From assembly GCA_049514335.1 (NCBI GenBank), contig JBEKVE010000210.1:1-8271 (forward strand): a stretch of DNA of 8,271 nucleotides, read 5' to 3'. How positions within the stretch are numbered: the stretch's first letter is position 1; every line of letters begins with the position of its first letter. The notes beneath the pieces are model-generated. The model was not told the DNA's origin. It ran no database searches and was given only the letters and a program-made list of their open reading frames with translations. Origin of the DNA: JBEKVE01 sp049514335. Lineage in GTDB: Bacteria; Actinomycetota; Acidimicrobiia; Acidimicrobiales; UBA8190. The translations under genes were made by a program, and so were the position numbers. Shown piece by piece: positions 1 through 6,549 of the stretch.

Positions 1-624
1 GGGACCACCGCCGCACCGGGGGTGTCGGGTCTTCCCGCGTCGGCGCCCTCCCCTCCGAACGGCACGGGGACCGGCGTCGTCGACCGCACCACCGTGCCGG
101 CCGGAGCGGAGCGGGGTCGTCCGGCGGCGCCGGCGCGCCCTCACGTGCGCGTGCCGCGCCGCATCACCTTCCGCGTCATCTTCTTCGTCATCCTCCTGGG
201 TGGCGTGGTGTATGGCGGGTACTCCCTAATCCGCTGGTACGTGAACAACTCGTACTTCGTGGGGCTCGACCACCACAAGGTCGTCATCTACCAAGGGCGC
301 CGCGGCGGGTTCGTGGGCATCGAGCCCAAGATCGTGAAGCACTACGCCATGACCACGGCGCAGGTGCCCGCCCTCGATCTCGGCGCGGTGCGCAGCGGCG
401 TGGAGGAGCCGTCGCTCAACGCGGCCGAGAGCTACGTGCGACAAGAGCTGCAACAGGGCAACTGCTTCCTCAAGAATGCCCCCGCCTCGTGCTCGACCAC
501 CACCACCACCTCGCCCACCTCGACAGTGGCGTCGTCGCCATCGTCGCCATCGTCGACCGTGGCCTTGGGGGTGGCGCGGCACTCCGCCGACCTGACGGGC
601 CCGGCGCTGTCGAGGGCGGCCTGA
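1..624 (+). CDS. pstP: PstP-type PP2C Ser/Thr protein phosphatase, C-terminal part (5' end outside window)
   Basis: The reading frame is open from the left edge, so the gene enters the window from upstream and only its C-terminal part is present; the GTG at 22 lies in the linker and is unlikely to be the real start. Visible in order are a Pro/Ala/Thr-rich linker, basic residues VPRR, one membrane helix (about 166-231), then an exported segment beginning YFVGLDHHKVVIYQG. The Tyr-x-Val-Gly ... Val-x-Ile-Tyr-x-Gly pattern is typical of the exported domain of actinobacterial PstP. The two cysteines in NCFLKNAPASC could form a disulfide, and the tail is rich in Thr and Ser. PstP dephosphorylates PknB and its substrates at the membrane. 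The phosphatase domain itself is not visible, so the name rests on this tail plus the pbpA-pknB neighbours. The stop lies one base before pbpA, suggesting coupled translation. Confidence 0.75.
   Translation, partial: GTTAAPGVSGLPASAPSPPNGTGTGVVDRTTVPAGAERGRPAAPARPHVRVPRRITFRVIFFVILLGGVVYGGYSLIRWYVNNSYFVGLDHHKVVIYQGRRGGFVGIEPKIVKHYAMTTAQVPALDLGAVRSGVEEPSLNAAESYVRQELQQGNCFLKNAPASCSTTTTTSPTSTVASSPSSPSSTVALGVARHSADLTGPALSRAA
532..557 (+). repeat. Short 9-bp tandem repeat in the pstP tail
   Basis: The unit TCGTCGCCA occurs twice (532-540, 541-549), followed by a partial third copy. It lies in the low-complexity Ser/Pro/Thr-coding tail of the phosphatase gene, just after a CCA-type trinucleotide run near 496-510. 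Each unit is three codons, so copy-number change would lengthen or shorten the exported tail without shifting the frame. This is most likely simple low-complexity coding sequence. Confidence 0.5.
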
Positions 625-625
625 C

Positions 626-2140
626 ATGGCGCGGCGCATCGCCTGGCTGGGCGCGTTCATGGTCCTGTGCTTCGTGGTGCTGTTCGTGCAGCTCAACAAC
701 GTCCAGGTCGTGAAGGCGCACACCTACGCGTCGAACCCCGACAACCCCGCCATCGTCTTGCAGAAATACGACCAACCTCGGGGGGTGATCCAGAGCGCCG
801 ACGGCGTGGTCCTGGCCCAGTCGGTGCACACCCCGCCGGGCTCCTCCTACAAGTACCAGCGGCAGTACCCGTTGGGCTCGCTGTTCGGCCAGATCACCGG
901 GTACTGGTCGTTCAACTATCTCCCCACCGGTGTCGAGGCCAGCTATTCGCAGTACCTGGCCCAGCACAACCGGCCCATCAAGACCATCGGGGATCTCCTC
1001 ACCACCCCCCAGGTGACCGACACCGTCACGCTCACGCTGTCGGCCCAGCTGCAGAAGACGGCCCAGCAGGCCCTGGCCGGGCGCAACGGGGCCATCGTGG
1101 CCCTCGACCCCACCACGGGGGCCATCCTGGCCATGTACTCCAACCCGACCTACGACCCCAACCCGATCGCCGTCAACAACTCGGCCACCGAGACCCAAGC
1201 CTTCAACGCCGACAACGCCCGCAACCCGGCCACGGGGTACTCGCCCGCCGCGTCCTTGGCGTACCAGGACTACTTCCCTCCGGGCTCGACGTTCAAGATC
1301 GTGACCTCCGCCGCCGCCTACCAGTACGCGCCGAAGCTCGTGAACACGCCCATGCCGTACTACACCTGCATCCCGGGCGGCACCCTCCAGGGTCAGGGAA
1401 AGAACACGCCGCTGTGCAACGACGGCTTCACGGCGTGCGGGGGCACCATCGCCCAGATGCTGCCACCCTCGTGCGACCCGGGCTTCGCCCTCCTCGGCAC
1501 CAAGGTGGGCAAGCCGTCGATGACGGCCGAGGCCGAGGCGTTCGGCTTCAACCAGCAACCGCCCATCGACCTCCCCCACAGCCCCTACGAGGTGTCGCAG
1601 TTCCTCAACCAGGGCCCGACGTGTCCCGATGCCGACGCCGAGATCTTCCTGGCGTATTCCTCCATCGGGCAGGAGTGCACCCTGGCCAGCCCCCTGCAGA
1701 TGGCCATGGTGGCGGCCGGCATCGCCAACGGTGGCGTGGTCATGACGCCGCACGTCATGGACCAGATCCGCGACTCGCAGGGCAACCTGGTGACGCGCTA
1801 CGACCCCACGGCATGGCACACCGCAACGTCGCAGGCCACGGCCACCGCCGTCGGGAACCTCATGACCGAAGTGGTGAAGGCCGGCACGGCCGCACAGGTC
1901 GGGTTCCCACCCCAGGACGACGTGGCGGCCAAGACGGGCACGGCCCAGGTCGGGGCGGGCGGCGTCGGCACCGGCGGGAGCCAGGCCACCACCGACTGGA
2001 TGATCGCATTCGCCCCCGCCAACGCACCCAAGGTGGCGCTGGCCGTCGTCGTGCCCTACCAGGCCCTGTCGGTCACCGGCGCCGAGATCGCGGGGCCCAT
2101 CATGAAGAAGATGATCGAAGCCGTCCTGGCGGGCCAGTGA
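626..2140 (+). CDS. pbpA: Class B penicillin-binding protein (PbpA family D,D-transpeptidase)
   Basis: The 504-residue product cross-links peptidoglycan outside the membrane. An N-terminal helix (about residues 6-25) anchors it, followed by the class B motif RGVIQSADGVVLAQS (about 52-66). The transpeptidase motifs are S221-T-F-K224 (acyl-enzyme serine) and K436-T-G438. At the expected SxN position the sequence reads S282-C-D284, so the usual Asn is Asp. The segment SSIGQECTLASPLQMA (from about residue 345) matches the PbpA family. Four cysteines (248, 264, 271, 283) lie between the SxxK and SxN motifs, with two more at 333 and 351, so exported disulfides are possible. The start follows the pstP stop by one base, with a weak GAGGG at 612-616, suggesting coupling. 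Length and motif spacing resemble mycobacterial PbpA. No transglycosylase domain is present, so it should need a SEDS partner (RodA/FtsW), which is not next to it here. Confidence 0.93.
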   Translation: MARRIAWLGAFMVLCFVVLFVQLNNVQVVKAHTYASNPDNPAIVLQKYDQPRGVIQSADGVVLAQSVHTPPGSSYKYQRQYPLGSLFGQITGYWSFNYLPTGVEASYSQYLAQHNRPIKTIGDLLTTPQVTDTVTLTLSAQLQKTAQQALAGRNGAIVALDPTTGAILAMYSNPTYDPNPIAVNNSATETQAFNADNARNPATGYSPAASLAYQDYFPPGSTFKIVTSAAAYQYAPKLVNTPMPYYTCIPGGTLQGQGKNTPLCNDGFTACGGTIAQMLPPSCDPGFALLGTKVGKPSMTAEAEAFGFNQQPPIDLPHSPYEVSQFLNQGPTCPDADAEIFLAYSSIGQECTLASPLQMAMVAAGIANGGVVMTPHVMDQIRDSQGNLVTRYDPTAWHTATSQATATAVGNLMTEVVKAGTAAQVGFPPQDDVAAKTGTAQVGAGGVGTGGSQATTDWMIAFAPANAPKVALAVVVPYQALSVTGAEIAGPIMKKMIEAVLAGQ

Positions 2141-2258
2141 CGGCCGCGCCCCCCGTCCGGGAACCGATCCACCGGGATCCGAGCCGGATCCGACCGAGGA
2201 GGACACCTGTCGTGCCTGTCCCAGCCGCCGATCGAGCGAGACGTAGGCTCTGACGAAC
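2141..2258 (+). promoter_or_regulatory. pbpA-pknB spacer with phased GATCC repeats and possible pknB promoter
   Basis: This 118-base spacer interrupts an otherwise tightly packed gene series. GATCC occurs at 2166-2170, 2176-2180 and 2187-2191, with starts 10 and 11 bases apart, about one helical turn. The last two lie within GGATCC copies that could also form a 6-bp hairpin with a 5-base loop. A strong Shine-Dalgarno GAGGAGG (2196-2202) precedes a short GTG-initiated ORF. The sequence TAGGCT at 2244-2249 fits a TANNNT -10 box and would place a transcript start about 3 bases before the pknB ATG, but I see no good -35. pknB has no Shine-Dalgarno of its own. An internal pknB promoter or leader is plausible but unproven. 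Confidence 0.4.
2212..2253 (+). CDS. Possible 13-residue leader peptide upstream of pknB
   Basis: A GTG codon lies nine bases after a strong Shine-Dalgarno GAGGAGG (2196-2202) and opens the ORF VPVPAADRARRRL, which stops at 2251-2253, five bases before the pknB ATG. Four of its last six codons are Arg codons that should be uncommon in this genome (CGA, AGA, CGT, AGG). pknB has no Shine-Dalgarno, so ribosomes ending here could re-initiate on pknB, or pausing at the Arg codons could tune pknB expression. The alternative is a chance ORF, with the GAGGAGG a leftover. Its only support is the ribosome-binding sequence and the spacing. Confidence 0.3.
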   Translation: MPVPAADRARRRL

Positions 2259-4112
2259 ATGGAGCCGTCAGAGACCCCTCGCGTGCTGTCCGGGCGCTAC
2301 GAACTTTCGCACCTGGTGGCCCGGGGAGGCATGGCCCAGGTCTACCGGGCGCACGATCAGCTGCTCGACAGGCCCGTGGCACTGAAGGTGCTGTTCCCCG
2401 AGCTGTCCATCGACCGGTCCTTCGTGGAGCGGTTCCGCCGCGAGGCGCAGGCCGCGGCGAACCTGTCGCACCCCAACATCGTCCCGGTGTTCGACTGGGG
2501 CGAGGACGGTGGGACCTACTTCATCGTCATGGAGTTCGTCGACGGGCGGGCCCTGTCGTCGATCCTGCGCACCGCGGGCCCCCTGCACCCCGACCGCGCC
2601 GCTGAGATCGCCGCCGACGTGGCCGGCGCCCTCGCCTATGCCCACCGACACGGCGTGGTGCACCGCGACGTGAAGCCCGGCAACGTGCTCATCACCGAAG
2701 AGGGCATCATCAAGGTCACCGACTTCGGTATCGCCCGGGCCGTGAACACCGAGGAGAGCCTGACCCAGACAGGTGCGGTCATGGGGACGGCCACGTACTT
2801 CTCGCCCGAGCAGGCCGAGGGCATGGGCGTCGACTCGAGAAGCGACATCTATTCACTGGGCGTGGTGCTGTTCGAGATGGTGACGGGCCGCCCCCCATTC
2901 CTCGGCGACACGCCGGTGGCGGTGGCCTCCAAGCACGTGCGCGAGCACCCCCCGGCTCCGCGCGACGTGAACCCGAGCGTCCCGCCCGACCTCGAGGCCA
3001 TCATCCTGAAATGCATGGCCAAGTCCCCCGACCACCGCTACGCCACCGGCGACGATCTCCGTATCGACCTGTTGCGCTTCCGCGAGGGCCGTGTCGTGGG
3101 GGCGGCAGCGGGCACCGGGCAGGTGCCGGCCATCGGCACCACCCAGGCCGTGGGTGCCGTGAGCGGGCGCACCGAGGCGCTGCCCTCCGTCATGGGGGAG
3201 GATTTCGAGGACGACGGCGAGGGCAGCCGCACGAAGCTGTACGCCGGCATCCTGGCCGTCCTGCTCGTGGCTTTGGCGGTGGTCCAGAACGTCAACCAGG
3301 CAGAGGCCACCTTGCACCGCGACGGGCTCAAGACCAAGGTGCGGCCCGACACCTCGGCCAACACCACGGCCAACACCCAGGTGGTGCACAGCGACCCGGC
3401 GGCGGGGTCGACGGTGCACAAGGGCCAGACCGTCACGCTCTACACGGGCAACCAGGGGCCACCGGTGACGGTGCAGAACTTCATCGGCTTCTCGGTCCAG
3501 TCGGCCAAGAGCGAGCTCGTGAAACTCGGCCTCCAGGCCGACGTCACCACCAGCAGCACGTGCACGACGCAGCTCATCGTGTGCGACCAGAGCCCGAAGA
3601 GCGGGACGCTGCCACCCGGGGGGACGGTCAACCTCGTGACCGCTGCGACCACATCCGCCGTCCCCGACGTCACCGGTCTCGACGAGACGACCGCCTGCAA
3701 CCGCCTCGGTCAGGCCAGCTTCCAGTGCGGGACCATCACCAAGCAGGCGTCGCCGAGCGTGCCGTCGGGCGATGTCATCAGCACCAGCCCGACGCCGGGG
3801 ACCCAGGAGGCCCCCAACGCCGTCGTCAACCTGGTGGTGTCGAGCGGGCCGTCGCAGATCCTCGTTCCCGACGTGGTGGGCGACACCGAGCAGGCGGCTG
3901 TCACCGCCCTGCAGCCGAACTTGAGCGCCGTGGTGATCTGCCAGTCGACGTCCGATCCCACCCAGGACGGGCTGGTGCAGGCCCAGACACCGAGCGGCGG
4001 CATGCCGGCCGCGCCGGGGTCGTCCGTCGACATCACGGTGGCCAGCTACCCCTCGTGCGCCGCCACCTCGACCACGACGGCATCGTCCTCCACCACCACG
4101 CCGGTGCCCTGA
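2259..4112 (+). CDS. pknB: PASTA-domain transmembrane Ser/Thr protein kinase PknB
   Basis: The 617-residue product is a membrane kinase coordinating wall synthesis and division. Residues about 14-275 form the kinase domain: Gly-rich loop RGGMAQV (22-28), catalytic K43, H135-R-D137 with KPGN, D155-F-G157, and an activation loop containing T169-Q-T171 and GTATYFSPEQ. The two threonines match the autophosphorylation sites of mycobacterial PknB and are PstP targets in that family. After a juxtamembrane linker comes one helix (about 325-345), then PASTA repeats at roughly 401-464, 467-530 and 534-598, with a degenerate repeat (about 346-398) lacking the VPDV opening. Cysteines occur in the repeats (435/442, 480/490, 561, 600). 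The tail is Thr/Ser-rich, like the PstP tail. PASTA repeats bind muropeptides or lipid II in known homologues. No pknA copy is adjacent. The ATG start is 13 residues before the domain, the usual distance. Confidence 0.96.
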   Translation: MEPSETPRVLSGRYELSHLVARGGMAQVYRAHDQLLDRPVALKVLFPELSIDRSFVERFRREAQAAANLSHPNIVPVFDWGEDGGTYFIVMEFVDGRALSSILRTAGPLHPDRAAEIAADVAGALAYAHRHGVVHRDVKPGNVLITEEGIIKVTDFGIARAVNTEESLTQTGAVMGTATYFSPEQAEGMGVDSRSDIYSLGVVLFEMVTGRPPFLGDTPVAVASKHVREHPPAPRDVNPSVPPDLEAIILKCMAKSPDHRYATGDDLRIDLLRFREGRVVGAAAGTGQVPAIGTTQAVGAVSGRTEALPSVMGEDFEDDGEGSRTKLYAGILAVLLVALAVVQNVNQAEATLHRDGLKTKVRPDTSANTTANTQVVHSDPAAGSTVHKGQTVTLYTGNQGPPVTVQNFIGFSVQSAKSELVKLGLQADVTTSSTCTTQLIVCDQSPKSGTLPPGGTVNLVTAATTSAVPDVTGLDETTACNRLGQASFQCGTITKQASPSVPSGDVISTSPTPGTQEAPNAVVNLVVSSGPSQILVPDVVGDTEQAAVTALQPNLSAVVICQSTSDPTQDGLVQAQTPSGGMPAAPGSSVDITVASYPSCAATSTTTASSSTTTPVP

Positions 4113-4133
4113 CGAGCACGGCAGCGGCCCGGC

Positions 4134-4724
<591 letters not shown>

Positions 4725-4732
4725 GGGCGCCG

Positions 4733-4738
4733 ACTGTA
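4733..4738 (-). promoter_or_regulatory. Putative -10 box of trpG/pabA
   Basis: Read on the minus strand this is TACAGT, eight bases before the ATG. It fits the TANNNT -10 consensus and would place the transcript start one or two bases before the start codon. No Shine-Dalgarno sequence is present and no clear -35 is seen. The 55-base gap to crgA must hold both divergent promoters. Confidence 0.45.
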
Positions 4739-4767
4739 CCGGTCCGGGGACGGCCGGCCGCCGTGGC

Positions 4768-4773
4768 TATCCT
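4768..4773 (+). promoter_or_regulatory. Putative -10 box of crgA (leaderless arrangement)
   Basis: TATCCT ends six bases before the crgA ATG at 4780, so it sits at -12 to -7 if the A of ATG is the first transcribed base, the classic leaderless geometry. There is no Shine-Dalgarno between the box and the start, which supports this reading. No convincing -35 is visible. Confidence 0.5.
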
Positions 4774-4779
4774 CGGGGC

Positions 4780-5121
4780 ATGCCGAGCAAGAAGCAGGGT
4801 CCCAGGCCGGGCGTGAAGCAGGCCGCCAAGCAGGGTCCCGGGAGCGCCATCCGCAAGGGCCGGTCGGCAGGGCGCACGACGAGCCGGGCGCTGTCGCGGC
4901 CCAACACCACGAGCGGCCGCTACACCCCGCCCATCCCCCGCAACAAGAAGGTCAGCCCCAAGTGGATGGGCCCCCTGATCCTGGCGCTGCTCGTCCTGGG
5001 GGCGCTCATGATCATGCTCAACTACTTCAACGTCCTGCCCGCCGCTCCCACCAACTGGTACCTCGTGGGCGGCATCGTGCTCATCGCCGGCGGCTTCGTC
5101 ATAGCCACGCAGTACCGCTGA
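4780..5121 (+). CDS. crgA: Cell division protein CrgA
   Basis: The 113-residue product is a small membrane protein that, in mycobacteria and Streptomyces, binds FtsZ and septal penicillin-binding proteins and influences septum formation. A basic N-terminal stretch (1-47), rich in Lys, Gln and Gly and carrying a KQGP repeat (residues 5-8 and 17-20), leads into the family hallmark RYTPPIPRNKKVSPKWM (47-63). Two membrane helices follow (about 64-82 and 93-110) and the protein ends QYR. Family members are often about 90 residues, so the extra length lies in the N-terminal tail. An in-frame start upstream would overlap trpG; the ATG at 4780, just after a TATCCT box, is preferred. Its position next to trpG and near pknB is the conserved actinobacterial arrangement. 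Confidence 0.93.
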   Translation: MPSKKQGPRPGVKQAAKQGPGSAIRKGRSAGRTTSRALSRPNTTSGRYTPPIPRNKKVSPKWMGPLILALLVLGALMIMLNYFNVLPAAPTNWYLVGGIVLIAGGFVIATQYR

Positions 5122-5142
5122 CGGCCGGGGCGGCGCTCTCGA

Positions 5143-6321
5143 TCAGCCCAGGCGCTCGATGATGGTGGCGTTGGCCATGCCGCCGCCTTCGCACATCGTC
5201 TCGAGGCCGAAGCGTCCGCCGCTGCGCTCGAGCTCGTTCAGGAGCGTGGTCATGAGCTTGGCCCCCGAACAGCCGAGCGGGTGGCCCAACGCGATGGCGC
5301 CGCCGTTCACGTTCACCCGGTCCATGTCGGGGCGGAGCTCCTTCTCCCACGCCAGCACGACCGAGGCGAAGGCCTCGTTGATCTCGACCAGGTCGATGTC
5401 GTCCATGGACATCTTTGCCTTCTCGAGGACCGAGCGCGTGGCGGGGATGGGACCGGTGAGCATGGTGACGGGGTCCACGCCGGCCAGCGCAAAGGCGTGG
5501 AAACGGGCCCGGGGGGTGAGACCGAGGGCGTTGGCCTTCTCCTCGCTCATGATCAACACGGCGGCCGCCCCGTCGGTGATCTGGGAGGAGTTGCCCGCCG
5601 TGACCTTGCCGTCGGGCTTGAATGCGGCCTTGAGGTTGCCGAGCACCTCGGCGGTGGTGTCGGGGCGGACACCCTCGTCGGTGGCGATCGTCTCGTCGGT
5701 CGCCGTCCCCTCGTCGTCCTTGACCGCCAGCGGCCGGATCTCGCGCTCGAAGCGGCCCTCGGCGGTGGCCTGGGCGGCGAGCTGCTGGCTGCGGGCGCCG
5801 AAGCGGTCGAGGTCCTCGCGTGACAGGTCCCACTGGTCGGCGATCATCTCGGCCGAGATGCCCTGCGACACGAGCCCGCCTCGCTCGGCGTAGCGCGCCA
5901 TCATCTCCGGGCCGAAGGGGAACCCGAGGTCACGCACCACCGACGACCCCATGGGGGTGTGGGTCATGTGCTCCACGCCGGCGGCGATGACGACGTCGTA
6001 GGCGCCGGCCATGACGCCCTGGGCGGCGAAGTGCAGCGCCTGCTGCGACGAGCCGCATTGCCGGTCGATGGTGGTGGACGGCACGGACTCGGGGTAGCCC
6101 GCGGCCAGGACGGCATTGCGGCCGACGTTGAGGGCTTGCTCGCCCACCTGCATGACGCACCCCATGATGACGTCGTCGACCAGGGCGGGGTCGAGGTCGT
6201 TGCGCTCGACCAGGGCCCGCAGGGGCTCGGCGGCGAGGTCCACGGCGTGCCAGCCCCGAAGCTTGCCGTTGCGGCGTCCTCCGGGGGTGCGTACTGCGTC
6301 GACGATGACGGCGGTGGTCAT
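5143..6321 (-). CDS. Thiolase family protein (acetyl-CoA C-acyltransferase, FadA-like)
   Basis: The 392-residue product should cleave 3-ketoacyl-CoA with free CoA, releasing acetyl-CoA, or run the reverse condensation. The full catalytic set is present: nucleophile C89 in DRQCGSSQ, N315 in NEAF, H347 in GHPLGCSG and C377 in CEGGGMANA. The DRQCGSSQ form resembles mycobacterial FadA-type thiolases of lipid and steroid-ring degradation rather than biosynthetic PhaA, but the substrate cannot be set from sequence alone. Length is normal and the gene is intact. The start is fixed by a strong Shine-Dalgarno, GGAAGGAG, seven bases upstream. A 14-bp palindrome about 80 bases upstream overlaps a TTGACC -35-like box, suggesting TetR-type repression. 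It is divergent from a hotdog thioesterase gene and not co-directional with the division genes. Confidence 0.93.
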   Translation of the reverse strand: MTTAVIVDAVRTPGGRRNGKLRGWHAVDLAAEPLRALVERNDLDPALVDDVIMGCVMQVGEQALNVGRNAVLAAGYPESVPSTTIDRQCGSSQQALHFAAQGVMAGAYDVVIAAGVEHMTHTPMGSSVVRDLGFPFGPEMMARYAERGGLVSQGISAEMIADQWDLSREDLDRFGARSQQLAAQATAEGRFEREIRPLAVKDDEGTATDETIATDEGVRPDTTAEVLGNLKAAFKPDGKVTAGNSSQITDGAAAVLIMSEEKANALGLTPRARFHAFALAGVDPVTMLTGPIPATRSVLEKAKMSMDDIDLVEINEAFASVVLAWEKELRPDMDRVNVNGGAIALGHPLGCSGAKLMTTLLNELERSGGRFGLETMCEGGGMANATIIERLG

Positions 6322-6328
6322 GGGAGCG

Positions 6329-6336
6329 CTCCTTCC
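6329..6336 (-). promoter_or_regulatory. Strong ribosome binding site of the thiolase gene
   Basis: On the minus strand GGAAGGAG stands seven bases before the ATG at 6321. It fixes the thiolase start and contrasts with the SD-less, probably leaderless genes nearby; this gene therefore has a real 5' leader. Confidence 0.75.
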
Positions 6337-6400
6337 TGGTCCGGTGGCGCCCCCAGCCGACGGGGGCGGCCTGCCGGCCGGTCGATCCTCGCTGGAAAAC

Positions 6401-6414
6401 TGACCGATCGGTCA
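6401..6414. promoter_or_regulatory. TetR-type operator palindrome in the thiolase promoter
   Basis: TGACCGATCGGTCA is a perfect 14-bp palindrome. Flanking AAAAC on the left and AAGTTTT on the right extend it into a longer inverted repeat, broken only by one missing base in the left arm. ACCGATCGGT-centred palindromes are typical operators of TetR-family repressors controlling acyl-CoA and lipid genes in Actinobacteria. On the minus strand the right arm contains TTGACC (6415 to 6410), a possible thiolase -35, with a weak GAGGAT -10 about 19 bases further. A bound repressor would block that promoter. The repressor gene is not in this window, and the inducer is unknown. Confidence 0.7.
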
Positions 6415-6515
6415 AGTTTTTTGTGCAGGGTCAGCGTAGCGGCCCGGAACGGTGTCGTGCCCGGCGGTGCGCGCCGGCGCCCCCTTTCGCCCATCCAGGG
6501 CCCGGACCAGGGCCG

Positions 6516-6543
6516 TTGCCGACGCGCACCCCGGCACTACGGT
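6516..6543 (+). promoter_or_regulatory. Putative promoter of the hotdog thioesterase gene (leaderless)
   Basis: TTGCCG (6516-6521) and TACGGT (6538-6543) are separated by 16 bases and match -35 and -10 elements. The -10 box ends six bases before the ATG at 6550, so transcription would begin at or very near the start codon. There is no Shine-Dalgarno. The box is about 120 bases from the palindrome, so repression by the same regulator is not obvious. Confidence 0.5.
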
Positions 6544-6549
6544 GAGCGC

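Noticed and set aside
489..713. A short ORF starting MLDHHHHLAHL that looks like a His tag
   Set aside because: The His run is the out-of-frame reading of the CCA repeats coding Thr in the pstP tail; no vector sequence is present.
2175..2191. GGATCC inverted pair as an intrinsic terminator of pbpA
   Set aside because: The stem is only 6 bp, has no T tract and is weaker than the two hairpins at 7004 and 7933; it is kept only as a possible regulatory repeat.
667..2253. A 528-residue plus-strand frame overlapping pbpA
   Set aside because: It is pbpA read out of frame, with Arg/Pro/His-rich composition and no motif. Only its last 14 codons matter, as the possible pknB leader.
470..2260. A 596-residue open frame on the minus strand opposite pbpA
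   Set aside because: pbpA has all class B motifs in the plus frame; the antisense reading is Gly/Arg/His-rich with no domain and is a by-product of high GC.
4113..4133. A bidirectional terminator between convergent pknB and trpG
   Set aside because: I looked for a hairpin in the 21-base gap and its edges and found no convincing stem.
5959..6549. An upstream in-frame extension of the thioesterase into the thiolase gene
   Set aside because: It would be antisense to the thiolase and shows no similarity; the ATG at 6550 has a well-placed -10 box and begins the hotdog protein.
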